From Chlamydomonas sphaeroides (taxonomy: Eukaryota > Chlorophyta > Chlorophyceae > Chlamydomonadales > Chlamydomonadaceae), in contig BDDC01000078.1 in the NCBI GenBank assembly GCA_001662425.1, positions 43,599 through 107,598 on the forward strand: a DNA stretch of 64,000 nt, given 5' to 3'. Below, piece by piece: positions 1-10,894 of this stretch; within the stretch, counting starts at the first letter, position 1; each line of letters opens with the position of its first letter. The notes under the pieces were generated by a model that was not told the DNA's origin, did no database searches, and was given only the letters and a program-made list of their open reading frames with translations. The position numbers were made by a program, and so were the translations under genes.

Positions 1-1
1 C

Positions 2-1300
2 CTTCCCAACCCTGGCGCCGGCACGGGCGCCTGGCGCCTAGCCGCGCTGTCCGCCACCGACCCTCAAGCGCCTGGCCCAGCATTCAGTCCGCGCTCGGCC
101 GTGGGTGCGGCGCTGGGCGGATCCCACCGGCGCTGTGTGGAGCTGCCGCCGCCGGGCCTGGCGCTGAGCCCGCGGGGCCGTCCGCCGTCCGCCATGGCCG
201 GCAGCGGCCGCCGGCTGGGCCAGGGAGGCCTGCTGCGGCCGGGGGCCGTGGCAGCCGCAGCCGCAGCGCCTGGAGAGGCGGGCGGCGGCGGCCTGGGCAC
301 CGCTCGCTCCAGCCCGCTGGCGTCGCTGGCGGGCGCCCCGCCGCTGAGCCCCAGGCAGGCAGGCGGCCTGCTGCGGGGCGCCGCTGGCGCGCAGCTGGGC
401 GCGGGGCTGGAGGCGGGGGCACCCGAGGCCTCTGCCGGCAGCGCCCCGGCTACCCGGGGGTCGGGCAGGGCGCCTGGCGTGCTGGGCGCGGGCGGCGGCG
501 CCCTGTCGTCGCCGGGGCTGGTAGCGGGGGACGCAGCGCCTGCGCACAGCCCGCGGCAGCTGCCCAGCCCGGAGCCCTCGCCCTGGTACGGCCAGGTGCC
601 TCGCAAGCCGCCCTCGCCGCCCCTGTCGCCGAGCCCGGCAGCCGCGGCCGCGGTAGCCGCGGCGGCCGCCGCGGCGGCGGCCGCTGCCCCAGCAGCGCCG
701 GCCTCTCCCCAGGGCGCGTCTGGCCCTGCCGCGGCCTCCTACTGGAGCGCCGGCCTTTTTGGCTCCATCTCCGCCAAGCTGGTCGGGGCTGCTGCACCAG
801 GCGCCAACACAGACGCTAGCGCCTTTGCAGCCGGAGCCGACGGGAGCGCCGCCAGCGGTGCCGGAAGCGCCAGCTCCAGCAGAGGCGGCTCGGCGCTGCT
901 GCCCACGCAGGTGCAGCGGCAGCAGGCGCCGGCGCAGCCTCCGCCGCCCGCGCTGCCGTCGCCCACCAGCGCACCTCGCACCCGCTTCGCCGGCGTGCTG
1001 GCGCAGCAGCAACAGGCGCAGCCAGCTAGATCGCTGCAGGTGTCGCCCTTCGCCTCGCAGCAGCAGTTGTCAGCGGGGCAGGGCGGCAGTCCGCAGCGCG
1101 GGGAGCCCCTGGTGCGGCTGGGGCAGGGGCTGCAGGGCTCGGCGTCGGCTGGGAGAGCGGAAGATGCTGGAGGAGACGATGGAGCGCAGGCGTCCGTCGC
1201 TGGGATGCCCGGCTCCGAGCCCGGCGGCGGTGGCGGCAGCCCGGGGCTTCTGGCGCGCATGAAGCGGGCGTTCGGATCGTTCAAGCGCTCAGTGGCGTGA
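2..1300 (+). CDS. Gene A: disordered Ser/Pro/Ala/Gly-rich protein, 3' part, with RMKRAF tail
   Basis: The reading frame is already open at the left window edge, so this is the last exon of a gene that starts outside. It encodes about 432 residues dominated by Ala, Gly, Ser and Pro, with many SP and SPR sites, an Ala run near 650-710 and Gln-rich stretches near 900-1080. No folded domain is recognised. The protein ends in GLLARMKRAFGSFKRSVA, a basic, probably amphipathic tail. The same R-M-K-(K/R)-A-F core ends gene F at 53 kb, so A probably belongs to the family of B-F, but its diagnostic N-terminal part lies outside the window. Function unknown. The frame is supported by length and by the shared tail; the minus-strand and other-frame open stretches here are shadows. 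Confidence 0.7.
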   Translation, partial: LPNPGAGTGAWRLAALSATDPQAPGPAFSPRSAVGAALGGSHRRCVELPPPGLALSPRGRPPSAMAGSGRRLGQGGLLRPGAVAAAAAAPGEAGGGGLGTARSSPLASLAGAPPLSPRQAGGLLRGAAGAQLGAGLEAGAPEASAGSAPATRGSGRAPGVLGAGGGALSSPGLVAGDAAPAHSPRQLPSPEPSPWYGQVPRKPPSPPLSPSPAAAAAVAAAAAAAAAAAPAAPASPQGASGPAAASYWSAGLFGSISAKLVGAAAPGANTDASAFAAGADGSAASGAGSASSSRGGSALLPTQVQRQQAPAQPPPPALPSPTSAPRTRFAGVLAQQQQAQPARSLQVSPFASQQQLSAGQGGSPQRGEPLVRLGQGLQGSASAGRAEDAGGDDGAQASVAGMPGSEPGGGGGSPGLLARMKRAFGSFKRSVA

Positions 1301-2130
1301 GTGAGTGGGGGAATGGGCTGGGGAAGAAGCATGGATCCTGGTGCGGGCGGTCGATCGAATGGGTGCGTTGCTGACCGCGGCTTACATGGCCCCGAGCGGG
1401 GTTCGGTGGGGGCACGTACACCTGACCAAGTCACCGACCGCAGGATGGGCGGTGGCGTACGCATGATGTCAGATAAAGGACTGCTAGCTCGCGCCTTCAG
1501 GGGCACGAGCCGTTCGACTCGGGCGCCAAGGCAGCGCAAGTACGAATTGTGCATCCATATGCAGCTGGGACAGGGGTAATGTACATATAGCGTGTGACTT
1601 GCACGTATGCTGGCACCGTGCGTAAGCGCGTGTGCGGTGCAGGGCGTGCTCGGGTGGTGCTCGGTTGTAAGGCGGCGCAGACGCAACACGCTTCCATACT
1701 GTCATTTCATCAACACATGAGTTGGGATTGTTGAGGGGGGGTTACATCGGGGGGAGAATTTCGGTGGAGGGGCGGGCGGGGGGCGGGCGGGGCTGAGGGT
1801 CACGCCCAGGGGAAGAGGGGCAGGCGGGGCGACATGACACATGATGACACGGTGTGCCACATTGGGTATTGTATGTGGCATTGTCCGTGCAGCCATCACG
1901 ACAGCAAAAGCTGAACAAAACAAAACAAACAAGCCGTTGCGCACCGGAGCTCATACCGCGCACTCGACTGCTCATCTCCATAGGAAGGCGTCCGGAAGTT
2001 CTTCTTGTTTTGCCATGAAGGCGTAGCACGCACACCGCTCGCTTCTCAGAATGTTGTAGCGTGCTGCGAAGCCGACGGGCAGGACTTGCGCGTTGCGGAA
2101 GCGGGCTATCCGGCTGTCCGCGAGTAGAAT
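1301..2130. other. Intergenic, 3' side of A and 5' side of B
   Basis: No coding stretch with usable splice context was found. GC content drops compared with the flanking exons. A TGTAA at 1666-1670 may be the polyadenylation signal of gene A. The right end holds the presumed promoter and leader of gene B. Confidence 0.5.
1666..1670 (+). terminator. Possible TGTAA polyadenylation signal of gene A
   Basis: TGTAA is the known chlorophyte polyadenylation signal. It lies about 365 nt after the stop of gene A, a typical 3' UTR length for such algae. It is a five-base match, so chance is possible. Confidence 0.35.
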
Positions 2131-5063
2131 ATGGTCTTACCTGGACGTAGCGACATTATAGACCCCGCTGGACACTTGGTAAGGGGACGGACAGTCCAGT
2201 CATATCCCTTGTGCCTGGGCCGACACGGCGCGCACGAGCACTTAGCCCGGACCGCCTGCCCTTGCTGTTGTGCGTACTGTTGGTGACCTCCTGGCACGAC
2301 GGGGGTGCTGCACAGTGGTTTTGCCGCCATCATGTCAGGTTGTCATGACCCGGCCCTGTACCGCAGGGCCCCGATGAAATCCTGCGCGTCGCCCGCGAAG
2401 CCACCGGCCGGCGCTACTCAGCCATGGTACGCAGCGGGCGGCCCCTGCTGCCGTCCCCAGTAACTGCACTCCCCTGCCCCAGCCGCGACTCAACCGCGCG
2501 CTCCTCTCACCTGCCCAGGCGCGGAACCACCGCATACAAGACGCCTTCCAAGGCGCACGCCACCGCGGCACGTCCATGGTCCGACTGCAGGTCGGGTGGG
2601 GTGCTGAGGAGGCCCGGCATGGTTTCGCCGGCACTGGCCAACAACAGCAGCTGCGAGGGCATGGCGAGCCTGCGAGAGGCGATGCTCAGAGCGGTACCGG
2701 CATCCTGTGCCAAAACACAGAGCGACTGTGTCTAAGCGTATGACGCCCTCGTGTCTTGCCTGCGTCCTGTCTGAGCAGTGGGGCGTTGACGAAGGCGACG
2801 GCGACTTCAAGCTGCCCGACGACACCGCCAACGCACTGGCGGGCGTCACCAGCAAGCACGTCAGCCCCTCTTTTGACAGCAATCACGTCGAGCTGTCTTC
2901 CGACAGCAAGCACGTAACGGCTGCTGCTCAGCCGCATCCGCCGGCCCCGCTGGTCCCGCCTGCCGTGCCGGCGCTGCCGCTGGGCCAGAGCGCGCTGCGT
3001 GGCGGTCGCGCCGAAGAGTCGCCGCCGTCGCCAACGAGCGTGTCGGTCGGCGCCTCCGAGTCCACTGCAACCACGCTCTCCACGGACGGCGTGCTACGAC
3101 ATCACGCGGCGACCGCGGACGCGCTCTTCCAAGCTCTGCCCCAGCAGGACGCGGCGCCAGTCAGCCCGAGCGCGCTCGCGGCCACCGCGAGGGCGTGGTC
3201 GCTCTCCCGCAAGTCATACCAGGCGGGTACCCGAGCCGCTAGCCACCGTGCATGTGCATACGAGGCCGCTCGACGGAGGCTCCTTGCCACCCGCCACACT
3301 GCGCCCGTTTTGGTGTTGCTGTGGTGGGTTGTGTGAGTGGCTAGGCGTTGGTTGTCCAGCCGACTGAGCTGCAGCGCCCCGCCTCCCCATAATGCACGTG
3401 CAGGCCTGGGCCGAGGCGGTGGCGGAGGACGGTAACGCCCCGGCGCCCTCCATCCCCGGAGCCGCCCTGGCGTCGCTGCTCAGCACGACAGTGCGCGTGC
3501 GGCCACCGCAGCAGCACCCGCCGCCGGGGTCGCCCACTGCGAGGGCCCGCACCGCGCGCGCCTCAGCACCCGCGGATGACTTTGTCTGGGTCCCGGGGCG
3601 GGGCGCGGGCACCTGGACTACCGCCCACAGCGCTGCCTCGCCGCCGCACTCGCCTTTGCTGGCACAGGCGCCGCACTCGCCGTCCCTTCTAAGCCAGCCG
3701 GGGGGCAGCCCGGTGTGCCGTAGCCCAGTGGGCCCGAGGCCGCACCCGCCGCCCTCGCCGCAGCGGCCACCCGCGCCAGGCCTGCGCCGGTACTCGCACG
3801 GCTACAACTGTTGCGGCGCAGCGCCACCGCCGCCGCCCCTCACGACAGGCCCCTTGAGCGGTGCCGCCGCAGTGACAGGCCTTGAGGCGGGACTCGGCGC
3901 CGGCGCGCCGGCACCCATGCCCGGCCCAGGCTCGCCTCTGAGGAGGCCGGTCGCTGCCGTGTCGACCTCCCCCTCGTCCAGCCCCACCGCCGCAGTGCAC
4001 GCACGGGGCTCGCCAGGCGCCTCGCACGCAGTAGCACCCTACCCGTCAGAGGCCGCACCCGCCGATACCCACACCGCGCAACACGGCCACGAACCCCTCA
4101 GTGCTTCCGATAGCCACGACAGCGGAGGGCTGCCGCTCGGTCGCAGCCCCGATCCCACCACCTACGGAGCCAGCGCCGTGGCAGCCAGGCGCGAGGCCCC
4201 CGACCAACGCCCGCGGCCGCAGCTGCTCCTCTCCAGCCCGTCCCTGCCGCGCCTGGGCAGCAGCTCTGACGCAGGCGCAGCGCCGCACGCAACGCCTGCC
4301 TCGCCGCAGCCGCGGCCCCACCCGCAGCCCCACCTGCAGCCGCAGCAGCAGCCGGCCCAGGGCGCTTGGGCTTGGGCTGCAGCCGCCGTCTCCAGCAGCC
4401 CCTGCAGCAGCCCGGCGCCCGGCGCCTGGCGGCCGTCCGGTCCGCCCCCGCACTCGGGCGTGCTGTGGTCCGCGGCGCAGGCCGCCCTGTCGCCGCTGCC
4501 CGACGGCGGCGGCCTCGTGGCCTCCCTCGGCGGCATCCTCAGCGGCGGCGCCGGCGGCAGCGGCGCGCCGCTGCGGCAGTCCCTGGAATGGGGCGACGCA
4601 GCGGGGGGCCGGCCCGCCTCCCCATGCGGCGCCGCCTCCCCGCTGCTGTGGTCGGCCGGCGTGGGGGCCGGCCCTCCCTCGCCCACCCTCGCCACCCGCC
4701 TGCGCCGCGGGTCGACGCTTGGCGGCCCTGGCGGCCCCCACAGCCCTCTGCTGCGCCCGGCAGGCTACGTGAGCTCCAACGGCGCCGCAGGGCTCCGGCG
4801 TGGCCGTCTGTGCGGCGCGCTCAGCCTGGACGGCAAGGGCGGCGCCGCCGAGCTGCAGGCCGGGCTGGCGTCGCCGCGGGCCAGAGGGCCGGCGGACGGC
4901 GACGAGGAGCCGGGGCTGTGCGATGAGGGCTCGCCGCAGGGCCGGCCGCAGCTGGAGGGCTCGGTGGCGGCGGCGGCGGGGCCAGGTGGCGGCAGCGTCA
5001 GCGACCGGGGTGGAGGTCCGGACGAGGGTCCGGCGGCTGGCGTCACGGGAACGTGCTGCGAGG

Positions 5064-5095
<32 letters not shown>

Positions 5096-6650
5096 TGAGT
5101 ACGTGCGTGCGGGGCCGGCGGTGCAGCAGGTGCTGCGGCGGGGCGCTCTGCAGCTGCGTGCACGGTGTGTGGTCTTGGCTGCCTTGCGCGATAGGCCGCT
5201 GTGCGCCGCATGTCGACGCTGCCGTGCGAAGGGGCTGCCCTGCCGCTGCTCGGCCCCTGCCCCTGCCCCACAGACTGACGCCGAGCACCGCCCCGCCATG
5301 GCCTCATCGGACGGCACCGCCGCCGCCCCCGCCGCCGGCAATGACAGTGAGCCGTCTTGCTCCGCGCCGCTTCCGGCGCTGCAGGTTGCCGAGGAGACGC
5401 AGCCCCCGTGGGCGGCGCCCGGCGGCCCCCGCCGCAGCGGCTCCCTGACGGAATCGCAGTGCGCTGTGGGCCCCTGGCCCTGCGGCGGCGGCGCGCACGC
5501 GTACAGGGCCTGGGCCGCCGGCGACGGCCGCGGCGGCCTGGGCCTTGCCCTGCGCTACGAGGCGGGCGACCGCACGCTGCTGCGCCCCGCCTCGGCCCGG
5601 CTGCCCCGCTTCGAGCCGCTAGCTGACCTTGCTCTGCACCCCACGGCGCACCGGGGCGGCCTGGGGCTGTCGGTGTCCATGTCGCGCGGCGGCTCGCCGG
5701 CCGCATCCCCCGGGTCGTCCCTCCGGCCGCGCTCCGCGGTGGGGTCCCCGCACGCGAGCTCCGGGCCGCTGCCGTCGCCGCTGCGGTCGGGTGGCTCGAC
5801 GCGCGAGCGCTTTGCGTCCATCCCGCCGCCTTCGATGCACGCGTCGCCGCCACCGTTGTTGTCGCCACCGGAGGCGCTGGCGGAAGAGGACCGCGCCGCA
5901 GAGGAGCTGCCCACCCGGGCGGAGCCCGCAGCGCCGGTGGACGCGTCTGAGGACGTGCCCGCTGGCTCGGGCTACGGCTCATTCACGGCTTATTCTGACG
6001 TAAGTCCAGCCGCCAGCGCCAGCGGCGTCGATGAGGGTGAGACGACAGCAGCTGCAGTAGAGGCAACGAAACCCATCGCCGAAGCTGGAGTGGCCGAAGC
6101 CCCTGGCGACGGAGCTGAGGCCGAGCCTCTGAGTGGCGCCTCAGTGCTGCTGCCAGAGGAGCAGCAGCAGGAGGGCGTAGTCGCGAAGCCGCGAGTCGGG
6201 CACAGGCAGCTTGGCCCGCCACCCCAGGTGCGGCCCTGGGCGGCAGCTGGCGCCGGTGCCCCTCCGCTTGCCAGGCTGGCAGCTGGCGGCGACGTCGGCG
6301 TGGCTGCTGGGTGGGCCGATGTGGGCGCGCAGGGCAGCGGCGAGGGCGGCGGCAGCGAGAGCGAGCAGGAGGCGCCAGAGCCGGAGCCCGTGGTGTTGGG
6401 CGATGGGGACGGGCAGGAGCCGGCGGAGGAGGTGGTGGAGGAGGAGGCGGAGGAGCACGAAGAGGAGGAGAAAGCGGAGGATGAGCAGGAGGAGGAGGAG
6501 GAAGAGGAAGAGCCGCTGCAGCGCGAGTGGCAGCCTGTGGAGGCGAGCGTGTCCCGCAGGGTGTGGGGCGCGCCCGCGCGGACGGCGGGGTCGCTTGCGG
6601 CCCGGGGCAATGCGGACGGGCGGCTGCACGTGACGATGCTGGATTTCTGA
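2131..6650 (+). CDS. Gene B: disordered-family paralogue with PDEILR / SMVRLQ N-terminus
   Basis: Exons: 2131-2178, 2367-2426, 2519-2590, 2779-about 3226, about 3375-5062, 5274-6650; reading phases agree at every junction and give about 1230 residues. Exon 1 has only 16 codons (MVLPGRSDIIDPAGHL) and ends at a strong GTAAGG donor. The family signature follows: PDEILRVAREATGRRYSAM, then about 20 residues later TSMVRLQ, with a phase-0 intron directly after LQ as in gene D. The remainder is Pro/Ser/Ala/Gly-rich with many SP sites, a very acidic Glu tract (6430-6510) and the C-terminus LHVTMLDF. The third long intron could instead be 3331-3403 (also in phase). A GTAAGT at 6000 is a possible donor inside the last exon, but the frame stays open, so it is kept as coding. 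No known domain; function unknown, possibly a scaffold or phospho-regulated protein. Confidence 0.78.
5063..5097 (+). repeat. GTGC tetranucleotide run at a 5' splice site
   Basis: About eight GTGC copies begin exactly at the donor of the last intron of gene B (exon end ..TGCTGCGAG at 5062). The run is intronic in the proposed model. Read through, it would encode a V-R-A-C repeat ending at a stop at 5098. Confidence 0.85.
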
Positions 6651-7743
6651 TGGACGCAGGAGCTTGCCGGGAACCGTAAGAGAGACCACCGCTGGGTGCG
6701 ATAATATATGAGTGAAGCTGAGGTGGCGCCGCGACAGTCTTAAGAACTTATGGCGGGGTGGCGGGATGCGCTGAGCCGTGCGCTTGGGCGGCAGCGCATC
6801 ACGAGGTGTGCGGTTGCAGCGGGCCAAGTGGGTCATGCACCCACGTGCTCACAATGAATGGCCTGCGGGGTGGCGCCGGCACCCTACATTGCTGTGGTGC
6901 TGCCAGCGTGATGCACGACGGCGCGGTCGCGGCTGTGCACGGCTGCAGCGCCTGTGTGCGCCGTTGCTCTGCTGTCAACGGGGTTGTGAGGGAGCTGCGC
7001 GTGGGCGATGGGGCTACATGGGCTGCGGCCTTGCCCGCTCAGGGCTGGCAGGTCCCTTGGGATGGGTGGCGAAGTTTATAACCGGTACCGTATTCTTATG
7101 CGGCAGGCCAAAGATTACTTTGATAGCTCGAACCTGCTGGTACCTCACCTCGTTCCACGGTATTCTTTGTCCGTTATCTTTGTTTGCAAGGCTGGTGCGC
7201 TTGAGGCATAGTAGATGGCAGGTCGCATGGTAGGTCACTAGGCAAGTCCAGTTACGCACGCGTGTTCGGCCCAATGTCAATGTGTATTTTGGTGAAGGGG
7301 GGCGGGAATTCTTCATCTTTGGGGTTCGTGCCGAGTCGATGCTGCCCGCCCGTCTTCTGTAGTACATTCTCCTTCTGTGCGAGCTCGAGACTGCGCAACA
7401 CCAGACGAATGTCCGACATGCTACTTGCGCCGTGACCTGTTGCAGCGAACGCGAACGCTACGCGACCGTCGTGCAACCCCAGCTCGGCAACGACGACAGC
7501 TGCCGCTTATGATATGTGCAGCCAGGCTGCATCTCTTAAACGACTGAACTGACTTGACAGCGACTTCCGCTGCGTCCCACATGCGCCCCACATTCACCGC
7601 AAGCGACGGGTCCCAGTCCCGCAGAACGAACGGTTTCTCAAAGGACTTCTTCATCCCAATGACTCTATGCGTTGACCGGCGAAGACCAGAAGCAATGTGC
7701 GTGGTGTCATAAGTACGCACCGCGAACCACGCACTGGCTAGCC
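6651..7743. other. Intergenic between B and C
   Basis: About 1.1 kb with lower GC than the exons and only short, unconvincing open frames on both strands. It should hold the 3' UTR of B and the promoter of C. No RNA gene or mobile element was recognised. Confidence 0.5.
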
Positions 7744-10594
7744 ATGGACGACATCGACATGTATAGTCCCTACCACCAGGTGCGCCTTTTGGGCGTGTCA
7801 AGGATCAACGCGTGGGGCGTGCGACAGCGCGGTGCGCCAGTCCGTGTCTCTGCCCGGCCGCCCCGCCACCTCGCCCCTCCCCTGCCACGCTGCGAGCCAC
7901 AGGGCGACGAAGTGACATCAAGAGATCCGGATGAAGTCCTTAGACGAGCCAGAAAGGCAAGTGTGGGCCATGCGGCAAGAGAGCAGAAGAGGAGCCGAGT
8001 CAGCTGTAGAGTGCAGACGCACGCAGCAACCCTCCGCCCTGCCCCTGTGCCGCCCCCCTACCTCACAGGCGCATGCTCGCGGCCTGGTCTCACTCGCCAC
8101 CACAAACCGCATCCTTGACGGCCACTTCTCCGCGCGGGCGCGCCGGCGGTCGCTCGTACGCCTCCAGTACGATGAGGACAGCTGCAAGCCCGTCAGCCTT
8201 TTCGACACGCCAGGTGGGCACAGGGCAGCAACAGCACGCCAGCCGCCATGCAGGCTGGGCCACACGCCCCCTCTCCATTTGTGTGCAGTCCCCCCAAACG
8301 CTGAAATCATATGGCCCGGCACCGGCAACACGCAGCGGCTGCAGTGCCGCCCAGGGCGCGACCACCGCTCCCCAGCCCGCCGCTGCGCCAGCGATCACGA
8401 CACTTTCTGGCGCTGCCATCACCTCCCGCCCCACCCTCGCCCCGGCCCAGGCTTCGACGTGACTGACCTGGCAGCCGGCGAGCAGGCGGTGGCGCATGCG
8501 GCGGCGCTGGCGGAGGCGCGGGCCGCTCGGGCTGCGCGCTCGCCGGTCCCTGCGACACGCAGCAGCGCGGCGATACCCGGCCACCCGCCGGCCCCCGAAC
8601 CAGGACAGCACGCCGGTCCCTCGCCGGAGCCCTTGTGGACGCCTACGGCCCGTGGTGGCCGCGGACGGAACACACCGGGCTGCGACACCGCTGCGACGCA
8701 GGGCCCCACGGCCTCTCCGACGACTCCCTCCGGCATCAGCGGCTCGCCCTACTGCGGTGACCAGGCCGGCAGCCCCTGCGACCAGGGGTTGGCCTCGGCG
8801 GAGGCGGCGCCCTGGAGCCCCGGCAGCCCCACCTACCAGCCATCGGGCAGCGCCAGCGGCGCGGCGCCTGGGCCGGGACCCTGCCCTCTGCCCGACCCTA
8901 ACGCCGAGCCGGCGCCGGCAGAGGACGAGCAGCCGCCCAGCGCCGGCGCGGCACTGGCTGGAGGGCTGGAGCTGCAGGTGCACGACCTGGGGCCGGAGTG
9001 GGAGCTGCGGCGGTCGAGCGTGTACGGGCCGGCCCCGGGCGCCGCCCAGGACGGCGAGCCCGCCTGCGGCTCCCCGCCCACCCCCGCTGGCGCCCAAGCA
9101 GGAGACCGCGGCGGCTGGATGCTGCCCGGCAACTCGTACGAGGCCTGGGCCGAGGCCACGCGCGGCCGCAGCTCGCCAGCGGCGCTGCGGCCCGCGTCTG
9201 CGCTCTCCACGCTGTTGGCCGGTGGCGGCGGTGGCCCCGAGCGCATCAGCGGCAGCGGGCTGTGGGTGCGGCGCAGCCGCGCGCCGACGCCGACGGCGCT
9301 GCTGGTGCAGGCGCCGGGGTCGCCCACGAGGCAGTCCCAGACCGGCAGCCCCTGGCCGGCAGGGCCCCAGTCGCCGGCGGCCGCGCCTCGCTGGCAGGCG
9401 CCCAACGCGTCCCCACCCCACGCAGGGCCGGGCCTTGGCGTCATGCCACACCCGCCGTCGTCGCCGCCGCCGCCGCCCCAGGCCCGCTCGCCCAGCCGGC
9501 AGCAGCGGCCCAGCGGCTCGGGATCGCCGATGCCGGCGGCGCTGTGGGAGTCGCCGCCGCGCCTGCGAGCTGCCGTCAACCAGCGGGGCATGCGCGCACC
9601 CAGCCCTGGCCCCGGCCTCTGCCCCAGCCTCAGCTCGAGCGGCTGCCTGCCCGGCACCGTCGGCGCCGCACCGGCCCATCGCATCAGCGGAAGCTTCACG
9701 GCGGGAGCTCCCCACGCAAGGACCCTGCCAGCGGGCGCAGCGGCCGGGTGGGGCCCTGCGCCCGCCCGACAGCAGGCTGGGGGCCCCGTCACCCCGGGCG
9801 CGGCCGGCGTGCCGACGGGGCTGTGCTCCCCGGTCAGCGCAGCGCAGGCCCGGGCTGGCCGCAGCAGCGGCGGCGGCTGGGGCAGCCCGGTGGGGAGCGG
9901 CACCGGGTTCCGTCGCTCGGTGGACGAAGGCGCGTTGCGGCGCCCCTGGCAGTGGAGCTCCCCGCTGTCGTCGCCAGCGGCGACGGCAGGCGGCGGCGAG
10001 CATCCCCCGCCTGACGCCATGCTGCAGATTGGTGGCGACGAGCGCGAGGATGCAGGCGGCAGCGGCGGCGGCGCTGCGGCGGCGCTGGGGCCGCGTGCGC
10101 TGTGGCCGGCGACGCCGGCGGCCGCGGGCCGGCCAAGCTCGGCGGTGCCTCGGTCTGCGCCGCTGCTTCAGCTGCCGGCAGCCGTGTTGGATGGAGGCGG
10201 AGGCGGAGGCGGAGGCGGAGGCGGAGGCGGAGGCGGAGGCGGAGGCGGAGGCGGAGGCGGAGGGCCCGGTGAGCGGCCGCGGCGGGCTGCGGCCCACGCA
10301 GCCGCCGGCGCAGCAGCTGGCGTCGCACCCAGCCCCGCATTCGCATCCTCATCCTTATCCTCATCCTCATCCTCATCCTCATCCTCACTCGCAACCGCAC
10401 CAGATGCGGCCGGCAGGGTTTGCCAACTTGCGGATCAGCACTGGGAGTGGCGAGGGCTGCACACAGTGAGCGAGCAGCGCCGCATGGGGCTCTTTGGGGT
10501 TTGGGCTTGGCGCCTCAGTGACGCGCTGACGTACAACTCCTTGCATGACGTGTCGACGGCTGCAGACGACGCAGCAAAGGACGCAGGATGCTGA
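7744..10594 (+). CDS. Gene C: disordered-family paralogue with DPDEVLRRARK / SLVRLQY N-terminus
   Basis: Exons: 7744-7779, 7903-7956, 8069-8213, 8289-10594, all in phase, about 846 residues. Exon 1 has 12 codons (MDDIDMYSPYHQ). Exon 2 encodes DPDEVLRRARK and ends at AAAG followed by GCAAGT, a GC-AG intron donor. Exon 3 carries RRRSLVRLQYDEDS. The rest is a Pro/Ser/Gly/Ala-rich disordered region with many SP sites, SYEAWAE near 9140, and polyglycine from a GGAGGC repeat. The final part is uncertain. From about 10300 two frames are open: the one used here (a Ser run, stop at 10592-10594) and the next frame (an HP-rich stretch ending at 10469 beside a GTGAGC donor at 10466). A small intron or repeat-length error could switch between them. 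An intron near 8420-8450 is also possible. No known domain. Confidence 0.74.
10193..10263 (+). repeat. GGAGGC hexanucleotide repeat in coding sequence
   Basis: About eleven copies of a six-base unit inside the last exon of gene C. In the chosen frame it encodes polyglycine; in the next frame it would be an EA repeat. Length changes are in multiples of two codons and would keep the frame. Confidence 0.9.
10343..10386 (+). repeat. TCATCC/CATCCT hexanucleotide repeat in coding sequence
   Basis: About seven imperfect copies near the 3' end of gene C. It encodes a serine run in one frame and an HP repeat in the next. This is where the frame of the C-terminus becomes ambiguous. Confidence 0.85.
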
Positions 10595-10894
10595 CGAGCG
10601 AAGTGATGGTGAGGAGGAGCTGGCCGCGCGCTGCTATAGGACCCTATGTCACGTTGCCACAGCAAGAGGTCACGGAGCGCGCCGCGTGATAGGCACTGGC
10701 GTGAAGGCGGCAGCGGCTGTGTGGGGGCGCGGCGTTGGCGTGCCCCCCGTGGGGGGGCAGCATGCGGTCACGTGACAAGCTAATAAGAAGCTAATACCGC
10801 GATTTGGGGCGATCGTGCGCGGGAGAGAGGGGGATTGGCGAAGAGGGTGGTGGTCACAGTTCTTTCCTTACTAAACACCTATACACCCTACACC

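Noticed and set aside
4046..5982. Long overlapping minus-strand frames opposite gene B
   Set aside because: GC shadows; ART/THAR runs come from the GTGC repeat.
8090..10297. A 735-codon minus-strand open frame opposite gene C
   Set aside because: Arg/Ala-rich shadow created by codon bias; repeats translate to ASASAS-type runs.
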